64,000 nucleotides of DNA from Terrabacter sp. Root85 (lineage in GTDB: Bacteria > Actinomycetota > Actinomycetes > Actinomycetales > Dermatophilaceae). This document shows positions 9,494 to 19,962 of this stretch, piece by piece; within the stretch, counting starts at the first letter, position 1, and every line of letters starts with the position of its first letter. Below the pieces are notes generated by a model, which ran no database searches, was not told the DNA's origin, and was given only the letters and a program-made list of their open reading frames with translations. The stretch lies in contig NZ_LMIW01000008.1 in NCBI RefSeq assembly GCF_001429185.1, positions 310,001 through 374,000 of the forward strand, read 5' to 3'. The position numbers and the translations under genes are program-made.

Positions 9494-9676
9494 ATGGTTT
9501 ACCTGGTCATCTCGATGCTCGTCGTCACCGTGCTCGCTGTGGCGGTCGTCGGCGTCGTCGCGGTGCCTGCGCACCGCGGCGGCCGGGACCTGCTCACCGC
9601 CAAGGGGGAAGGGGTCGCACGCTCGGCACGTCGCCGTGCAGGCACCCTCGGTCGTCCGCGCGCCCGCACGCACTAG
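9494..9676 (+). CDS. Small single-span membrane protein
   Basis: 60 residues: a hydrophobic segment (about residues 3-25, rich in Val) followed by a basic tail with GGRDLLTAKGEGVARSARRR. The ATG at 9494 opens with the hydrophobic segment and lies about 30 nt downstream of a plausible promoter. An ATG at 9413 in the same frame would extend it upstream across that promoter and is less likely. I do not recognise a family. Support is the promoter, the membrane segment, and a strong terminator right after it. Confidence 0.5.
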   Translation: MVYLVISMLVVTVLAVAVVGVVAVPAHRGGRDLLTAKGEGVARSARRRAGTLGRPRARTH

Positions 9677-9702
9677 CCGCGCCCGACCGCCTGCCCACCC
9701 TC

Positions 9703-9732
9703 CTCGGCCACCGGCCACTGCCGGTGGCCGAG
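9703..9732 (+). terminator. Strong hairpin terminator
   Basis: CTCGGCCACCGG (9703-9714) pairs perfectly with CCGGTGGCCGAG (9721-9732) around a 6-nt loop, 12 bp of almost pure GC. It separates smc and the small membrane ORF from ftsY. Confidence 0.75.
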
Positions 9733-9808
9733 CCGCGTCCCGGGCTGCCCGGGGCCGTGATCGAGGTCGTGATCGCGGCGTCCGGGACCTCCACCCCAGC
9801 GTGGTTGG

Positions 9809-11023
9809 ATGGCTGACGTGGACACTGTCTGGACATACGTCATCATCGGCGTCGCCATCCTCGTCGGCGCGGTCGCCTACGGCGTCAGCCTCGTGCGCGG
9901 CCGCGGCCGCACCGTCGAGCGCGAGGCCCCGCCGACCCGTCCGGGGCTGCCCGGCGAGGACCTCGACCGCCGGCCACCGAGCGGCACCACCGACACCGTC
10001 GCTCCGCCTGCGGGGCCGCCCGCGTCCACGACGCTCGAGCCCGAGGCGCCCACGGCACCGGAGCCGACGCCGGCCCCCGAGCCGACCCTCGAGCGACCGG
10101 AGTCCGCACGGGGTCGCCTCCAGCGCCTGCGGGCCCGTCTGGCCAGGTCCAACTCCTCCATCGGCCAGGGACTGCTCGCACTGCTCTCCCGTGGCAAGCT
10201 CGACGAGGAGGCCTGGGAAGAGGTCGAGGACACCCTCATCTCCTCCGACCTCGGCGTCGAGGCCGCGACCGAGCTCGTCGACTCGCTGCGCACCCGCGTC
10301 AAGATCGACGGCACCACCGACGAGGCAACGGTGCGGGGCTGGCTCCGCGACGACCTGCTCGCCCTCGTCCAGCCCGACATGGACCGCCGCATCGCGAGCA
10401 GCCGCATCGGCGACCGCCCCGCCGTCATCCTCGTCGTGGGCGTCAACGGCACCGGCAAGACGACGACCGTCGGCAAGCTGGCGCGCGTCCTCGTCGCCGA
10501 GGACCGTGAGGTCCTGCTCGGTGCTGCCGACACCTTCCGCGCCGCAGCCGCCGACCAGCTCGAGACGTGGGGATCCCGCGTCGGGGTCGCCACCGTGCGC
10601 TCCGACAAGGACGGCGCCGACCCTGCGGCCGTCGCCTTCGACGCCGTCAAGGCCGGTATCGAGGAGGAGGTCGACGTCGTCATCATCGACACCGCCGGCC
10701 GCCTCCACAACAAGGTCGGCCTCATGGACGAGCTCGGCAAGGTCAAGCGCGTCATCGAGAAGCAGAGCCCCATCGACGAGGTGCTCCTCGTCCTCGACGC
10801 GACGACCGGGCAGAACGGTCTCCAGCAGGCCAAGGTCTTCTCCGAGGCGGTCGACGTCACGGGCATCGTCCTGACCAAGCTCGACGGCACCGCCAAGGGC
10901 GGCATCGTCGTCGCGGTCCAGCGCCAGCTCGGTGTGCCGGTCAAGCTCGTCGGCCTCGGCGAGGGCCCCGACGACCTCGCCCCCTTCGACCCCGAGGCCT
11001 TCGTCGACGCCATCGTCATGTGA
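9809..11023 (+). CDS. ftsY: Signal recognition particle receptor FtsY
   Basis: 404 residues. A membrane segment at residues 8-28 is followed by a Pro/Glu-rich linker (to about 95), then the N and G domains of SRP GTPases: G1 GVNGTGKTTTVGKLA, DTFRAAAADQLETW, G3 DTAGRLHNK, G4 TKLDGTAKGG. FtsY docks Ffh-ribosome complexes at the membrane; ffh itself lies at 16058. The N-terminal membrane anchor is typical of actinobacterial FtsY. Confidence 0.97.
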   Translation: MADVDTVWTYVIIGVAILVGAVAYGVSLVRGRGRTVEREAPPTRPGLPGEDLDRRPPSGTTDTVAPPAGPPASTTLEPEAPTAPEPTPAPEPTLERPESARGRLQRLRARLARSNSSIGQGLLALLSRGKLDEEAWEEVEDTLISSDLGVEAATELVDSLRTRVKIDGTTDEATVRGWLRDDLLALVQPDMDRRIASSRIGDRPAVILVVGVNGTGKTTTVGKLARVLVAEDREVLLGAADTFRAAAADQLETWGSRVGVATVRSDKDGADPAAVAFDAVKAGIEEEVDVVIIDTAGRLHNKVGLMDELGKVKRVIEKQSPIDEVLLVLDATTGQNGLQQAKVFSEAVDVTGIVLTKLDGTAKGGIVVAVQRQLGVPVKLVGLGEGPDDLAPFDPEAFVDAIVM

Positions 11024-11048
11024 CGACGCGCGCTCCCGGGCCACGACG

Positions 11049-11082
11049 ACGAGCACGTGTGCCGGACGGCATACGTGCTCGT
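11049..11082 (+). terminator. Hairpin after ftsY
   Basis: ACGAGCACGT (11049-11058) pairs with ACGTGCTCGT (11073-11082) around a 14-nt loop that holds part of a GGCATAC motif. Positioned 26 nt after the ftsY stop. Confidence 0.55.
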
Positions 11083-11163
11083 GGCGTCCGGTGGACGAAC
11101 GGGGGAGTCCACGATCTGGACGCCCACGGTGCGGGAAACCATCCGCTAACAACCCCCACCGGT

Positions 11164-11184
11164 TGTTGACACGGCTGTAACAAA
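11164..11184 (+). promoter_or_regulatory. Possible nitrogen-regulator (GlnR-like) site upstream of amt
   Basis: TTGAC (11166-11170), six bases, then GTAAC (11177-11181) resembles the GTNAC-n6-GNAAC half pair bound by GlnR upstream of actinobacterial amt genes. Only one pair is visible and the match is by eye. The same bases include a TTGACA that could be a -35 element, though no good -10 is placed 16-18 nt further on. Confidence 0.3.
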
Positions 11185-11226
11185 CGACGCGGTCGCCCGA
11201 AATTCGGCCCGTCCATCGTTCTCGCC

Positions 11227-13022
<1,796 letters not shown>

Positions 13023-13090
13023 GCGTCGACGGTCCACTCGCAGTACCGAAGAAGCACCACACGCAACTCAAGGGGACGGCGAGACCTGAC

Positions 13091-15454
13091 ATGACGGATG
13101 TGACCTCACGACGTCTGGACCTCGCCGGCACCCGAACCTTCGCGACGCCCGGCGCGGGCCAGACCCGCCGCCGGGCGCTCGCGGAGTTCGGGTTCGGGTG
13201 GCTCCAGGAGCTCTGGCGCGAGGCGTGCGCGGGACGTCGCCACGAAGGTGTCGCCCTCGCCGCGGTCGGCTCGCTCGCCCGCGGCGACGGCGGACCGCTC
13301 AGCGACTACGACCTCGTCCTCGTCCACCACCCACGAGGCCTGTCGGGCAAGGAGGTCGGCGCCTTCGCCGACAAGCTCTGGTACCCGATCTGGGACGCCG
13401 GGGTGCGGCTCGACCACAGTGTCCGCACCGTGGCCGACTGCCGGGCCGTCGCGTCCGACGACCTCTCCGCGGCGGTCGGGCTGCTCGACCTCACCCACGT
13501 GGCCGGGGACGCCGACGTCGTCAACGCGGCGCGGTCCACCGTGGCGCACGACTGGCGGGCCAACGCCCGCACCCGGCTCGGTGAGATGCAGGAGTCGGTG
13601 ATCCAGCGCCACGCCCGCCAGGGCGACCTCGCCCACCTCATCGAGCCGGACCTCAAGGAGGCCCACGGCGGCCTCCGCGACATGTCGGTGCTGCGGGCCC
13701 TCACGGCCGCCTGGCTGACCGACCGGCCGCACGGCGAGGTCGACGAGGCCTACGAGCGCATCCTCGACGTGCGTGACGCCATCCACGTCGTCACGGGGCG
13801 CGGGAGGGACCGGCTGACCCGCGACGACCAGGACGCGTGCGCTGCCCTGCTCGGCTACACCGACGCCGACGACCTCCTCACCGACCTCTCGACGTCGGCA
13901 CGCACCATCGCGTATGCCGTCGACGGCACCCTGCGCCGCGCCATGCAGTCCCAGCGCGCCCGCACCCTGCGGGTCGGTCCCCGCCGTCCGCAGCTGGCAC
14001 CCCTCGGCTACGGCCTCTACCGGCACGACGGCGAGGCCGTCCTCGGGCCGTCCGCCGACCTGTCGTCCGACCCGATCACCCCGCTGCGCGCGGCCGTCGT
14101 GGCTGCACGCGGCGGCATACCGCTCTCGCCGACGACGCTGAAAAACCTCGCCGCCACCGCTCCGGTCCTGCCGGAGCCCTGGCCCGAGGTCGCCCGCAAC
14201 CTCTTCGCCGACCTGCTCGCGTCGGGCCCCGGGCTCGTCACCGTGTGGGAGGGCCTCGACCTCGCGGGCGTCGTCGAGCGGTGGATCCCGGAGTGGAAGG
14301 CCGTGCGCAGCCGCCCACAGCGCAACGCCGTGCACCGGCACACGGTCGACCGCCACCTCATCGAGACCGTCGTGGCGGCGAGCGGCATGGTCCGCGACGT
14401 CGCCCGGCCCGACCTGCTCATGCTCGCCGCGGTGCTCCACGACATCGGCAAGGTGCCGGGGTCGCAGGACCACAGCGTCACCGGGGCCGAGCTCGCCGAC
14501 ACGGTGCTGCAGCGGATGGGCGTCACCGACGCCGATCGCCGGACCATCGTGCGGCTCGTGCGCGAGCACCTCACCCTCGTCGACCTCGCCACCCGCCGCG
14601 ACCCCGAGGACCCGGCCACCATCGCCGCCCTCTCGGAGGCCGTCGACGGGTCGGCCATGACCCTCGACCTCCTGCGCGCCCTCACCGAGGCGGACGCGTC
14701 GGCCGCCGGCCCCAAGCCCTGGAGCGACTGGCGCGCCGGTCTCGTCCAGCGCCTGTACCAGGCCTGCCGCACCGCCCTGACCAACCAGACCCAAGGAGAG
14801 GGGCCTCTCGTCGTGGAACCGATCGAGACCCTGCCGCTCGGGGGCGACGCGCTCGACCGCATCGCGTCCGGAGAGCCCTACGTCACCGTGTCATCCCTCG
14901 GTGGCGCCCACCGCATCGACATCATCGACCGCGACCGCGCCGGCCTCTTCGCCGACACGGCCGGGCTGCTCGCCGCGCACGGCTTCGTCGTGCGCTCGGC
15001 CATCGTCCGCACCATCGACGGCCTTGCCGTCAACGAGTGGTGGGTCGACTCACCGGGCAGCGAGACCCCACTGCCCGAGGTCATCTCGCGCGACCTCGTC
15101 CGCGTCGCCAAGGGGGACCGATCACCCCTCGGCAAGCTCCAGCGGCGCAAGTCGAGCGGGGTGCGCAGCCCCGGCTCGGGCTCCGTCGACTCGACGCGCG
15201 CCATGGTCATCAGCAGCGCGTCCGACAGCGCGACCGTGGTCGAGGTCCGCGCGACCGACCGTCCCGGACTGCTCCAGGACATCGGCATCACGCTCGCCCG
15301 GGCGTCGCTGTCGGTGCGCTCTGCACACATCGCGACGTATGCCGGCCAGACGCTCGACACGTTCTACGTGACCGAGTTCGGCGGGGGCCAGCTCGCGCCC
15401 GCTCGGGCCGCCCAGGCCGTCGCGATGATCATCGACACCTGCGACGCCGACTGA
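13091..15454 (+). CDS. glnD: PII nucleotidyltransferase / removing enzyme GlnD
   Basis: 787 residues. Domain order: nucleotidyltransferase with GSLARGDGGPLSDYDL (residues about 60-75), a helical GlnE-like region with LIEPDLKEAHGGLRDM, an HD hydrolase domain with HRHTVDRHL and VLHDIGKVPGSQDH, and two C-terminal ACT domains that bind glutamine (HRIDIIDRDRAGLFADTAG and EVRATDRPGLLQDIGI). It modifies and demodifies GlnK from the same operon. ATG at 13091, 68 nt after glnK. Confidence 0.95.
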   Translation: MTDVTSRRLDLAGTRTFATPGAGQTRRRALAEFGFGWLQELWREACAGRRHEGVALAAVGSLARGDGGPLSDYDLVLVHHPRGLSGKEVGAFADKLWYPIWDAGVRLDHSVRTVADCRAVASDDLSAAVGLLDLTHVAGDADVVNAARSTVAHDWRANARTRLGEMQESVIQRHARQGDLAHLIEPDLKEAHGGLRDMSVLRALTAAWLTDRPHGEVDEAYERILDVRDAIHVVTGRGRDRLTRDDQDACAALLGYTDADDLLTDLSTSARTIAYAVDGTLRRAMQSQRARTLRVGPRRPQLAPLGYGLYRHDGEAVLGPSADLSSDPITPLRAAVVAARGGIPLSPTTLKNLAATAPVLPEPWPEVARNLFADLLASGPGLVTVWEGLDLAGVVERWIPEWKAVRSRPQRNAVHRHTVDRHLIETVVAASGMVRDVARPDLLMLAAVLHDIGKVPGSQDHSVTGAELADTVLQRMGVTDADRRTIVRLVREHLTLVDLATRRDPEDPATIAALSEAVDGSAMTLDLLRALTEADASAAGPKPWSDWRAGLVQRLYQACRTALTNQTQGEGPLVVEPIETLPLGGDALDRIASGEPYVTVSSLGGAHRIDIIDRDRAGLFADTAGLLAAHGFVVRSAIVRTIDGLAVNEWWVDSPGSETPLPEVISRDLVRVAKGDRSPLGKLQRRKSSGVRSPGSGSVDSTRAMVISSASDSATVVEVRATDRPGLLQDIGITLARASLSVRSAHIATYAGQTLDTFYVTEFGGGQLAPARAAQAVAMIIDTCDAD

Positions 15455-15460
15455 CCCGTC

Positions 15461-15538
15461 GGGTCAACCAACCGGCACGACGGCGTCTCCGGCGGCCGAC
15501 CGAGCGCGGCCGCGGGCGAGCGTCCTGTTGGTTGACCC
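15461..15538. terminator. Inverted repeat between convergent glnD and NUDIX gene
   Basis: GGGTCAACCAAC (15461-15472) pairs perfectly with GTTGGTTGACCC (15527-15538). The 54-nt loop is GC-rich. CTGACCCG just before the first arm and CGTCAG just after the second may extend the pairing. The position between convergent genes fits a bidirectional terminator. Confidence 0.55.
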
Positions 15539-15539
15539 G

Positions 15540-15971
15540 TCAGTCGAGCAGGCCGGCGTCGTGGAGGTGGTCGAGGACGAGCCGGTCGACGGCCGACACC
15601 CGGTCGCCGTCGCCGGCCGTCAGCCAGGCGATCTCGTCGATCTCCCGCGACGGCACGAGCTCGCCCGTGTGCGTCGCCGTGTAGCAGGTGAGGCGCACGA
15701 CGAGCCCGTCCGTGCGGGCGTCGGCGAGCGCCTCGAACGTGCCGACGTGGGCCGCGGTCGACGGGTCGACGGACACCGCGAGCTCCTCGTCGAGCTCGCG
15801 GACCAGCGTCTCGAGGTCGCTCTCGCCCGGCTCTCGCTTGCCACCCGGCAGGTAGAAGCGGTCCCGGCCGGCGTTGCGGGCCGTGAGGAGCCGGCGCTCC
15901 TCGAGGTGGATCCACGCGATCTTGTCGATGAACGGCGGGGTCGTGGACGGCAGGGCACGGGGGTCACTCAC
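15540..15971 (-). CDS. NUDIX hydrolase
   Basis: 143 residues with a complete Nudix box, GGKREPGESDLETLVRELDEEL, described here by its key residues: Gly, Glu, Arg-Glu and the Glu-Glu pair at about residues 48-69. Such enzymes hydrolyse nucleoside diphosphates linked to another moiety; the substrate is unknown. GTG at 15971 was chosen; a longer form would overlap the start of ffh on the other strand. Confidence 0.85.
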   Translation of the reverse strand: MSDPRALPSTTPPFIDKIAWIHLEERRLLTARNAGRDRFYLPGGKREPGESDLETLVRELDEELAVSVDPSTAAHVGTFEALADARTDGLVVRLTCYTATHTGELVPSREIDEIAWLTAGDGDRVSAVDRLVLDHLHDAGLLD

Positions 15972-16057
15972 CTGCGCGACCCTACGCGGCGGCCCCCGCC
16001 CTCGCCCCGGGAGGCCACCGAGTCGGAAGTGGTCGGCGGAGCGGATAACCTTGCCGG

Positions 16058-17698
16058 GTGTTTGCATCCCTGTCTGACCGCCTGACCGCGACGTTCAAGA
16101 ACCTCCGCGGCAAGGGCCGACTCACGGAGTCCGACGTCAACGCGACGATCCGCGACATCCGCCTCGCCCTGCTCGACGCCGACGTCGCCCTGCCCGTCGT
16201 CAAGCGGTTCACCGGGTCGGTGCGCGAGCGCGCCCTCGGTGCCGAGGTCAGCCAGGCGCTCAACCCGGCCCAGCAGGTCGTCAAGATCGTGCAGGAGGAG
16301 CTCGTCGCCATCCTCGGCGGGCAGACGCGCACGATCCGCTTCGCCAAGCAGCCGCCGACGGTCATCATGCTCGCCGGCCTCCAGGGCTCGGGCAAGACGA
16401 CCTTCGCCGGCAAGCTCGGCAAGTGGCTCAAGGACCAGGGCCACACGCCCCTCCTCGTCGCCGCCGACCTCCAGCGCCCCAACGCCGTGACCCAGCTCGA
16501 GGTCGTCGGCGAGCGCGCCGGTGTCCCCGTCTTCGCGCCCGAGCGCGGCAACATGGGCGGACACGACGCCGTCCTCGACTCCGGCGAGGGCACCCGGTCG
16601 TTCGGCGACCCGGTCACCGTGTCGCGGATGGGCATCGAGCAGGCCCGCGCCAAGCAGTACGACGTCGTCATCGTCGACACGGCCGGCCGTCTCGCGGTCG
16701 ACGCCAACCTCATGCAGCAGGCGTCCGACATCCGCTCGGCGATCTCGCCCGACGAGGTCCTCTTCGTCATCGACGCGATGATCGGCCAGGCCGCCGTCGA
16801 GACGGCCCAGGCCTTCCACGAGGGCGTCGCCTTCACCGGTGTCGTCCTGTCCAAGCTCGACGGTGACGCCCGTGGTGGCGCCGCCCTGTCGGTCGCCGAG
16901 ATCACCGGCGAGCCGATCATGTTCGCCTCGACCGGTGAGAAGGTCACCGACGTCGAGGTGTTCCATCCCGACCGCATGGCGAGCCGCATCCTCGACATGG
17001 GCGACGTGCTGACGCTCATCGAGCAGGCCGAGCGCGCGTTCGACAAGCGCGAGGCCGACGAGATGGCCCGCAAGTTCCTCGCGGAGGAGGACTTCACCTT
17101 CGAGGACTTCCTCTCGCAGATGAACGCCATCAAGAAGATGGGCTCGCTCAAGTCGATGCTCAAGATGATGCCGGGCATGCAGGGGATGCGTGACCAGCTC
17201 GACGCCTTCGACGACCGCGAGTTCGACCGCGTCGAGGCGATGGTCCGCTCGATGACGCCCTTCGAGCGCACCCACCCCAAGCAGATCAACGGCTCGCGCC
17301 GCGCCCGCATCGCCAAGGGCTCCGGCGTCACCGTCACCGAGGTCAACCAGCTCCTCGAGCGCTTCGGCCAGGCCCAGAAGATGATGAAGTCGATGGCCCG
17401 CGGCGGCGGGGGCGGCCTGCCGGGCATGCCCGGCATCCCCGGCACGGGCAAGCGCGGCAAGCAGCAGCAGCCGCAGCGCAAGAAGAGCAAGAGCGGCAAC
17501 CCCGCCAAGCGCGCCGCCGAGGAGCGGGCCGCCGCGGAGAAGGCCGCCTCCGGGCGCGCCGCGTCGGCGGCCGGCGCCTTCGGGGCTCCCGGCGCCAACG
17601 GTGCGGACGGCGCCGGTGCGGCCGACGAGGACCCGCTGGCCGGCTTCGACCCGTCGAACCTGCCCAAGGGCTTCGAGAAGTTCCTCGGCGGTCGCTGA
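16058..17698 (+). CDS. ffh: Signal recognition particle protein Ffh
   Basis: 546 residues. N domain, then G domain with GLQGSGKTTFAGKLGKWL, DTAGRLAVD and SKLDGDARGG, then the methionine-rich M domain from about residue 330 (MNAIKKMGSLKSMLKMMPGM and the RNA-binding NGSRRARIAKGSG). After about residue 450 there is an added basic and Ala/Gly-rich tail (QQQPQRKKSKSG) not found in short Ffh proteins but common in actinobacteria. GTG start. GATAAC about 10 nt upstream suggests a nearly leaderless transcript. Confidence 0.97.
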   Translation: MFASLSDRLTATFKNLRGKGRLTESDVNATIRDIRLALLDADVALPVVKRFTGSVRERALGAEVSQALNPAQQVVKIVQEELVAILGGQTRTIRFAKQPPTVIMLAGLQGSGKTTFAGKLGKWLKDQGHTPLLVAADLQRPNAVTQLEVVGERAGVPVFAPERGNMGGHDAVLDSGEGTRSFGDPVTVSRMGIEQARAKQYDVVIVDTAGRLAVDANLMQQASDIRSAISPDEVLFVIDAMIGQAAVETAQAFHEGVAFTGVVLSKLDGDARGGAALSVAEITGEPIMFASTGEKVTDVEVFHPDRMASRILDMGDVLTLIEQAERAFDKREADEMARKFLAEEDFTFEDFLSQMNAIKKMGSLKSMLKMMPGMQGMRDQLDAFDDREFDRVEAMVRSMTPFERTHPKQINGSRRARIAKGSGVTVTEVNQLLERFGQAQKMMKSMARGGGGGLPGMPGIPGTGKRGKQQQPQRKKSKSGNPAKRAAEERAAAEKAASGRAASAAGAFGAPGANGADGAGAADEDPLAGFDPSNLPKGFEKFLGGR

Positions 17699-18011
17699 CC
17701 GGTCGCGAACGGCCCGACGAGGCCGCGGTGACCGCGGGCGTCGGTCGGCTGGCCGACCCCGCAAGATTCGGGCTGACCGAGGGATCCGACGACGCCCGCG
17801 GGGCGTCGGAGGCGCGTCCTGACGAGTCGTCACGACGACCCCATGGCCGAGCTCGTGACGCAGCGCGACTTCCACCCGGCCTCGATCGTGGCCGCGGCCG
17901 TGCAGCTCGCGGTGTCGCTCATCGTCGTCGCCTCGATCGCGTGAGCGGTCCCCGTCCGGAGCGCGACCCGACGCCCGTGACGGTGCCCGCCGGGCGGCAT
18001 ACGCTCGATGC
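17699..18011. other. Intergenic region after ffh
   Basis: Over 300 nt with no established gene. It contains a short palindrome GGTCGGC-TG-GCCGACC (17741-17756) that could act as the ffh terminator, the 33-codon ORF listed separately, and one GGCATAC motif (17996-18002) just before the alpha/beta hydrolase start. Confidence 0.6.
17843..17944 (+). CDS. Possible 33-residue hydrophobic peptide
   Basis: An ATG-started 33-codon frame whose last 20 residues (IVAAAVQLAVSLIVVASIA) are hydrophobic enough to span a membrane. No clear Shine-Dalgarno. Given the high GC, chance open frames of this size are common, so this is tentative. Confidence 0.25.
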   Translation: MAELVTQRDFHPASIVAAAVQLAVSLIVVASIA

Positions 18012-18863
18012 GTGGTCACCACCGACGGACGTTCGCGGGTGCGGCTGCCCGACGGGCGGCGTCTCGACGTGTGGCTCGGAGGTGACCCGCGGGGCACCCC
18101 GCTCGTCTTCTTCCACGGCACCCCGGGCGGGCGGCTGCAGGCCGCGCTCGGCGACGGCGCGGCCTCCCGCGCCGGCGTCCGGCTGGTCGCGTTCTCCCGT
18201 CCGGGCTACGGCGGTTCCACGGACGGACCCACGACGCTGACCTCCGTCGGGACGGACGCCGGCTCGGTCGCGGACGCGCTCGGGATCGACGCCTTCGCCG
18301 TGCTCGGCGTCTCCGGAGGAGGGCCGTATGCCGTCGCGGCCGCAGCCGTCCTGCCCCAGCGCGTGCGCGTGGTCGGGGTCGTCGCCGGGATCGGGCCTCT
18401 GCTCGAGCTCGACCCGTCCGCGGCGGCCGACCCCGCGGTCCGCGCGGCGCTCGCCGGGGACCTCGACGAGGCGGTCGCCCTCCAGGACGGCGCGATGACC
18501 GACCGCGGGCGGGGGAGCGGACCGGGTGCTCGGGCGAAGGTCCGCGTGGGCGGCTTCGTCTCGCCCGAGATCCTCGAGCCGTGGACCGGCAGCGGTCGCC
18601 CCGGCGTGCCGTCCTACCGCGGGGTGTCGCGGGACGCGCTCGCCTTCACGGCCGGCTGGGACGTCGACCTCGGAGACGTCCGCGCCCCGGTCCACCTCTG
18701 GTACGGCGACCGTGACCGGACGGTCGGGCTCGAGCACGGGCAGTGGCTGCACGCCCACCTGCCGACGTCCCGGCTCATCGTCCGGGAGGGCGCCGGACAC
18801 CTCGCGACGCTCCTGGCGCACTGGGCGGACGTCCTCACGGATCTGGCGCGCGACGGAGGTTAG
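18012..18863 (+). CDS. Alpha/beta hydrolase
   Basis: 283 residues of the alpha/beta-hydrolase fold. Oxyanion region FFHGTPGGR, nucleophile elbow GVSGGGP (Ser), acid in YGDRDRTV and catalytic His in GAGHLATL are all present and ordered correctly. The substrate cannot be assigned. The GTG at 18012 directly follows a GGCATACGC motif. The next gene, an amidohydrolase, starts 10 nt after its stop, so the two may form an operon. Confidence 0.85.
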   Translation: MVTTDGRSRVRLPDGRRLDVWLGGDPRGTPLVFFHGTPGGRLQAALGDGAASRAGVRLVAFSRPGYGGSTDGPTTLTSVGTDAGSVADALGIDAFAVLGVSGGGPYAVAAAAVLPQRVRVVGVVAGIGPLLELDPSAAADPAVRAALAGDLDEAVALQDGAMTDRGRGSGPGARAKVRVGGFVSPEILEPWTGSGRPGVPSYRGVSRDALAFTAGWDVDLGDVRAPVHLWYGDRDRTVGLEHGQWLHAHLPTSRLIVREGAGHLATLLAHWADVLTDLARDGG

Positions 18864-18873
18864 GGTCGGTGCC

Positions 18874-19962
18874 ATGAGTGCACCGGTGCTCCACGTCCGC
18901 GGTCGGGTGCTCGTCGGTCCCGACGACGTCGTCGACGAGCTGTGGGTCATCGGAGGGCGTGTCTCGTTCACGCCGCCGAGCGACGGAAGCGACGTGCAGA
19001 CGCTCGAGGGCTGGGTGCTGCCCGGTCTCGTCGACGCCCACTGCCACGTCGGTCTGGGGCCGCACGGTGGGGTGCCGCGCGAGGAGGCCGAGCTGCAGGC
19101 GATCACCGACCGTGACCGCGGCACGCTGCTCATCCGCGACGCGGGGCAGCCCGGCGACACGCACTGGGTCGACGAGCGCGACGACCTGCCCAAGATCATC
19201 CGCGCCGGCCGCCACATCGCCCGCACCCGGCGCTACATCCGCAACTACGCCCACGAGGTCGAGGAGGACGAGCTCGTCCGCCACGTCCGGCTCGAGGCGC
19301 ACCGCGGCGACGGGTGGGTCAAGCTCGTCGGCGACTGGATCGACCGCGACGTCGGCGACCTCGCGCCGAGCTGGTCGCGGCAGGCCGTCGCCGACGCCAT
19401 CGCGGCCGCGCACGAGGAGGGGGTCCGGGTCACGGCGCACTGCTTCGGCGAGGAGTCCCTGCGCGACCTCGCCGCCGCCGGCATCGACTGCACCGAGCAC
19501 GCGACCGGTCTGCGCGAGGACTCGATCGACACCTTCGCCGCCCAGGGCATCGCCATCGTGCCGACCCTCGTCAACATCGCGCAGTTCCCCGACCTCGCCG
19601 AGCCGGCGAAGGAGAAGTTCCCCGAGTACCACCGCCACATGCTCGACCTGCACGAGCGGCGCTACGCCACGGTCGGCGCGGCGCACGAGGCCGGCGTGCC
19701 GATCTACGTCGGCACCGACGCCGGTGGCAGCCTCCCGCACGGTCTCGTCGCGCAGGAGATGGTCGAGCTGACCAAGGCCGGCCTGACGAACGCCGAGGTC
19801 GTCGCGGCCGCGACGTGGGGCGCGCGCGAGTGGCTCGGACGCCCCGGCATCGTCGAGGGAGAGGACGCCGACCTCGTCGTCTACGCCGCCGACCCGATCG
19901 CCGACGTCACCGTCGTCGGCGAACCGCGAGGTGTCGTGCTGCGAGGTCGCGTTGTCGTCTGA
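18874..19962 (+). CDS. Amidohydrolase-family metal-dependent hydrolase
   Basis: 362 residues. The metal-binding pattern of the amidohydrolase superfamily is visible: HxH in DAHCHVGLG, a possible bridging Lys in GWVKLVGDW, His in RVTAHCFGEES, His in CTEHATG, and the catalytic Asp in YVGTDAGGSLPHG. It resembles imidazolonepropionase/prolidase-like subgroups; substrate unknown. ATG with GGAGG upstream. Confidence 0.85.
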   Translation: MSAPVLHVRGRVLVGPDDVVDELWVIGGRVSFTPPSDGSDVQTLEGWVLPGLVDAHCHVGLGPHGGVPREEAELQAITDRDRGTLLIRDAGQPGDTHWVDERDDLPKIIRAGRHIARTRRYIRNYAHEVEEDELVRHVRLEAHRGDGWVKLVGDWIDRDVGDLAPSWSRQAVADAIAAAHEEGVRVTAHCFGEESLRDLAAAGIDCTEHATGLREDSIDTFAAQGIAIVPTLVNIAQFPDLAEPAKEKFPEYHRHMLDLHERRYATVGAAHEAGVPIYVGTDAGGSLPHGLVAQEMVELTKAGLTNAEVVAAATWGAREWLGRPGIVEGEDADLVVYAADPIADVTVVGEPRGVVLRGRVVV

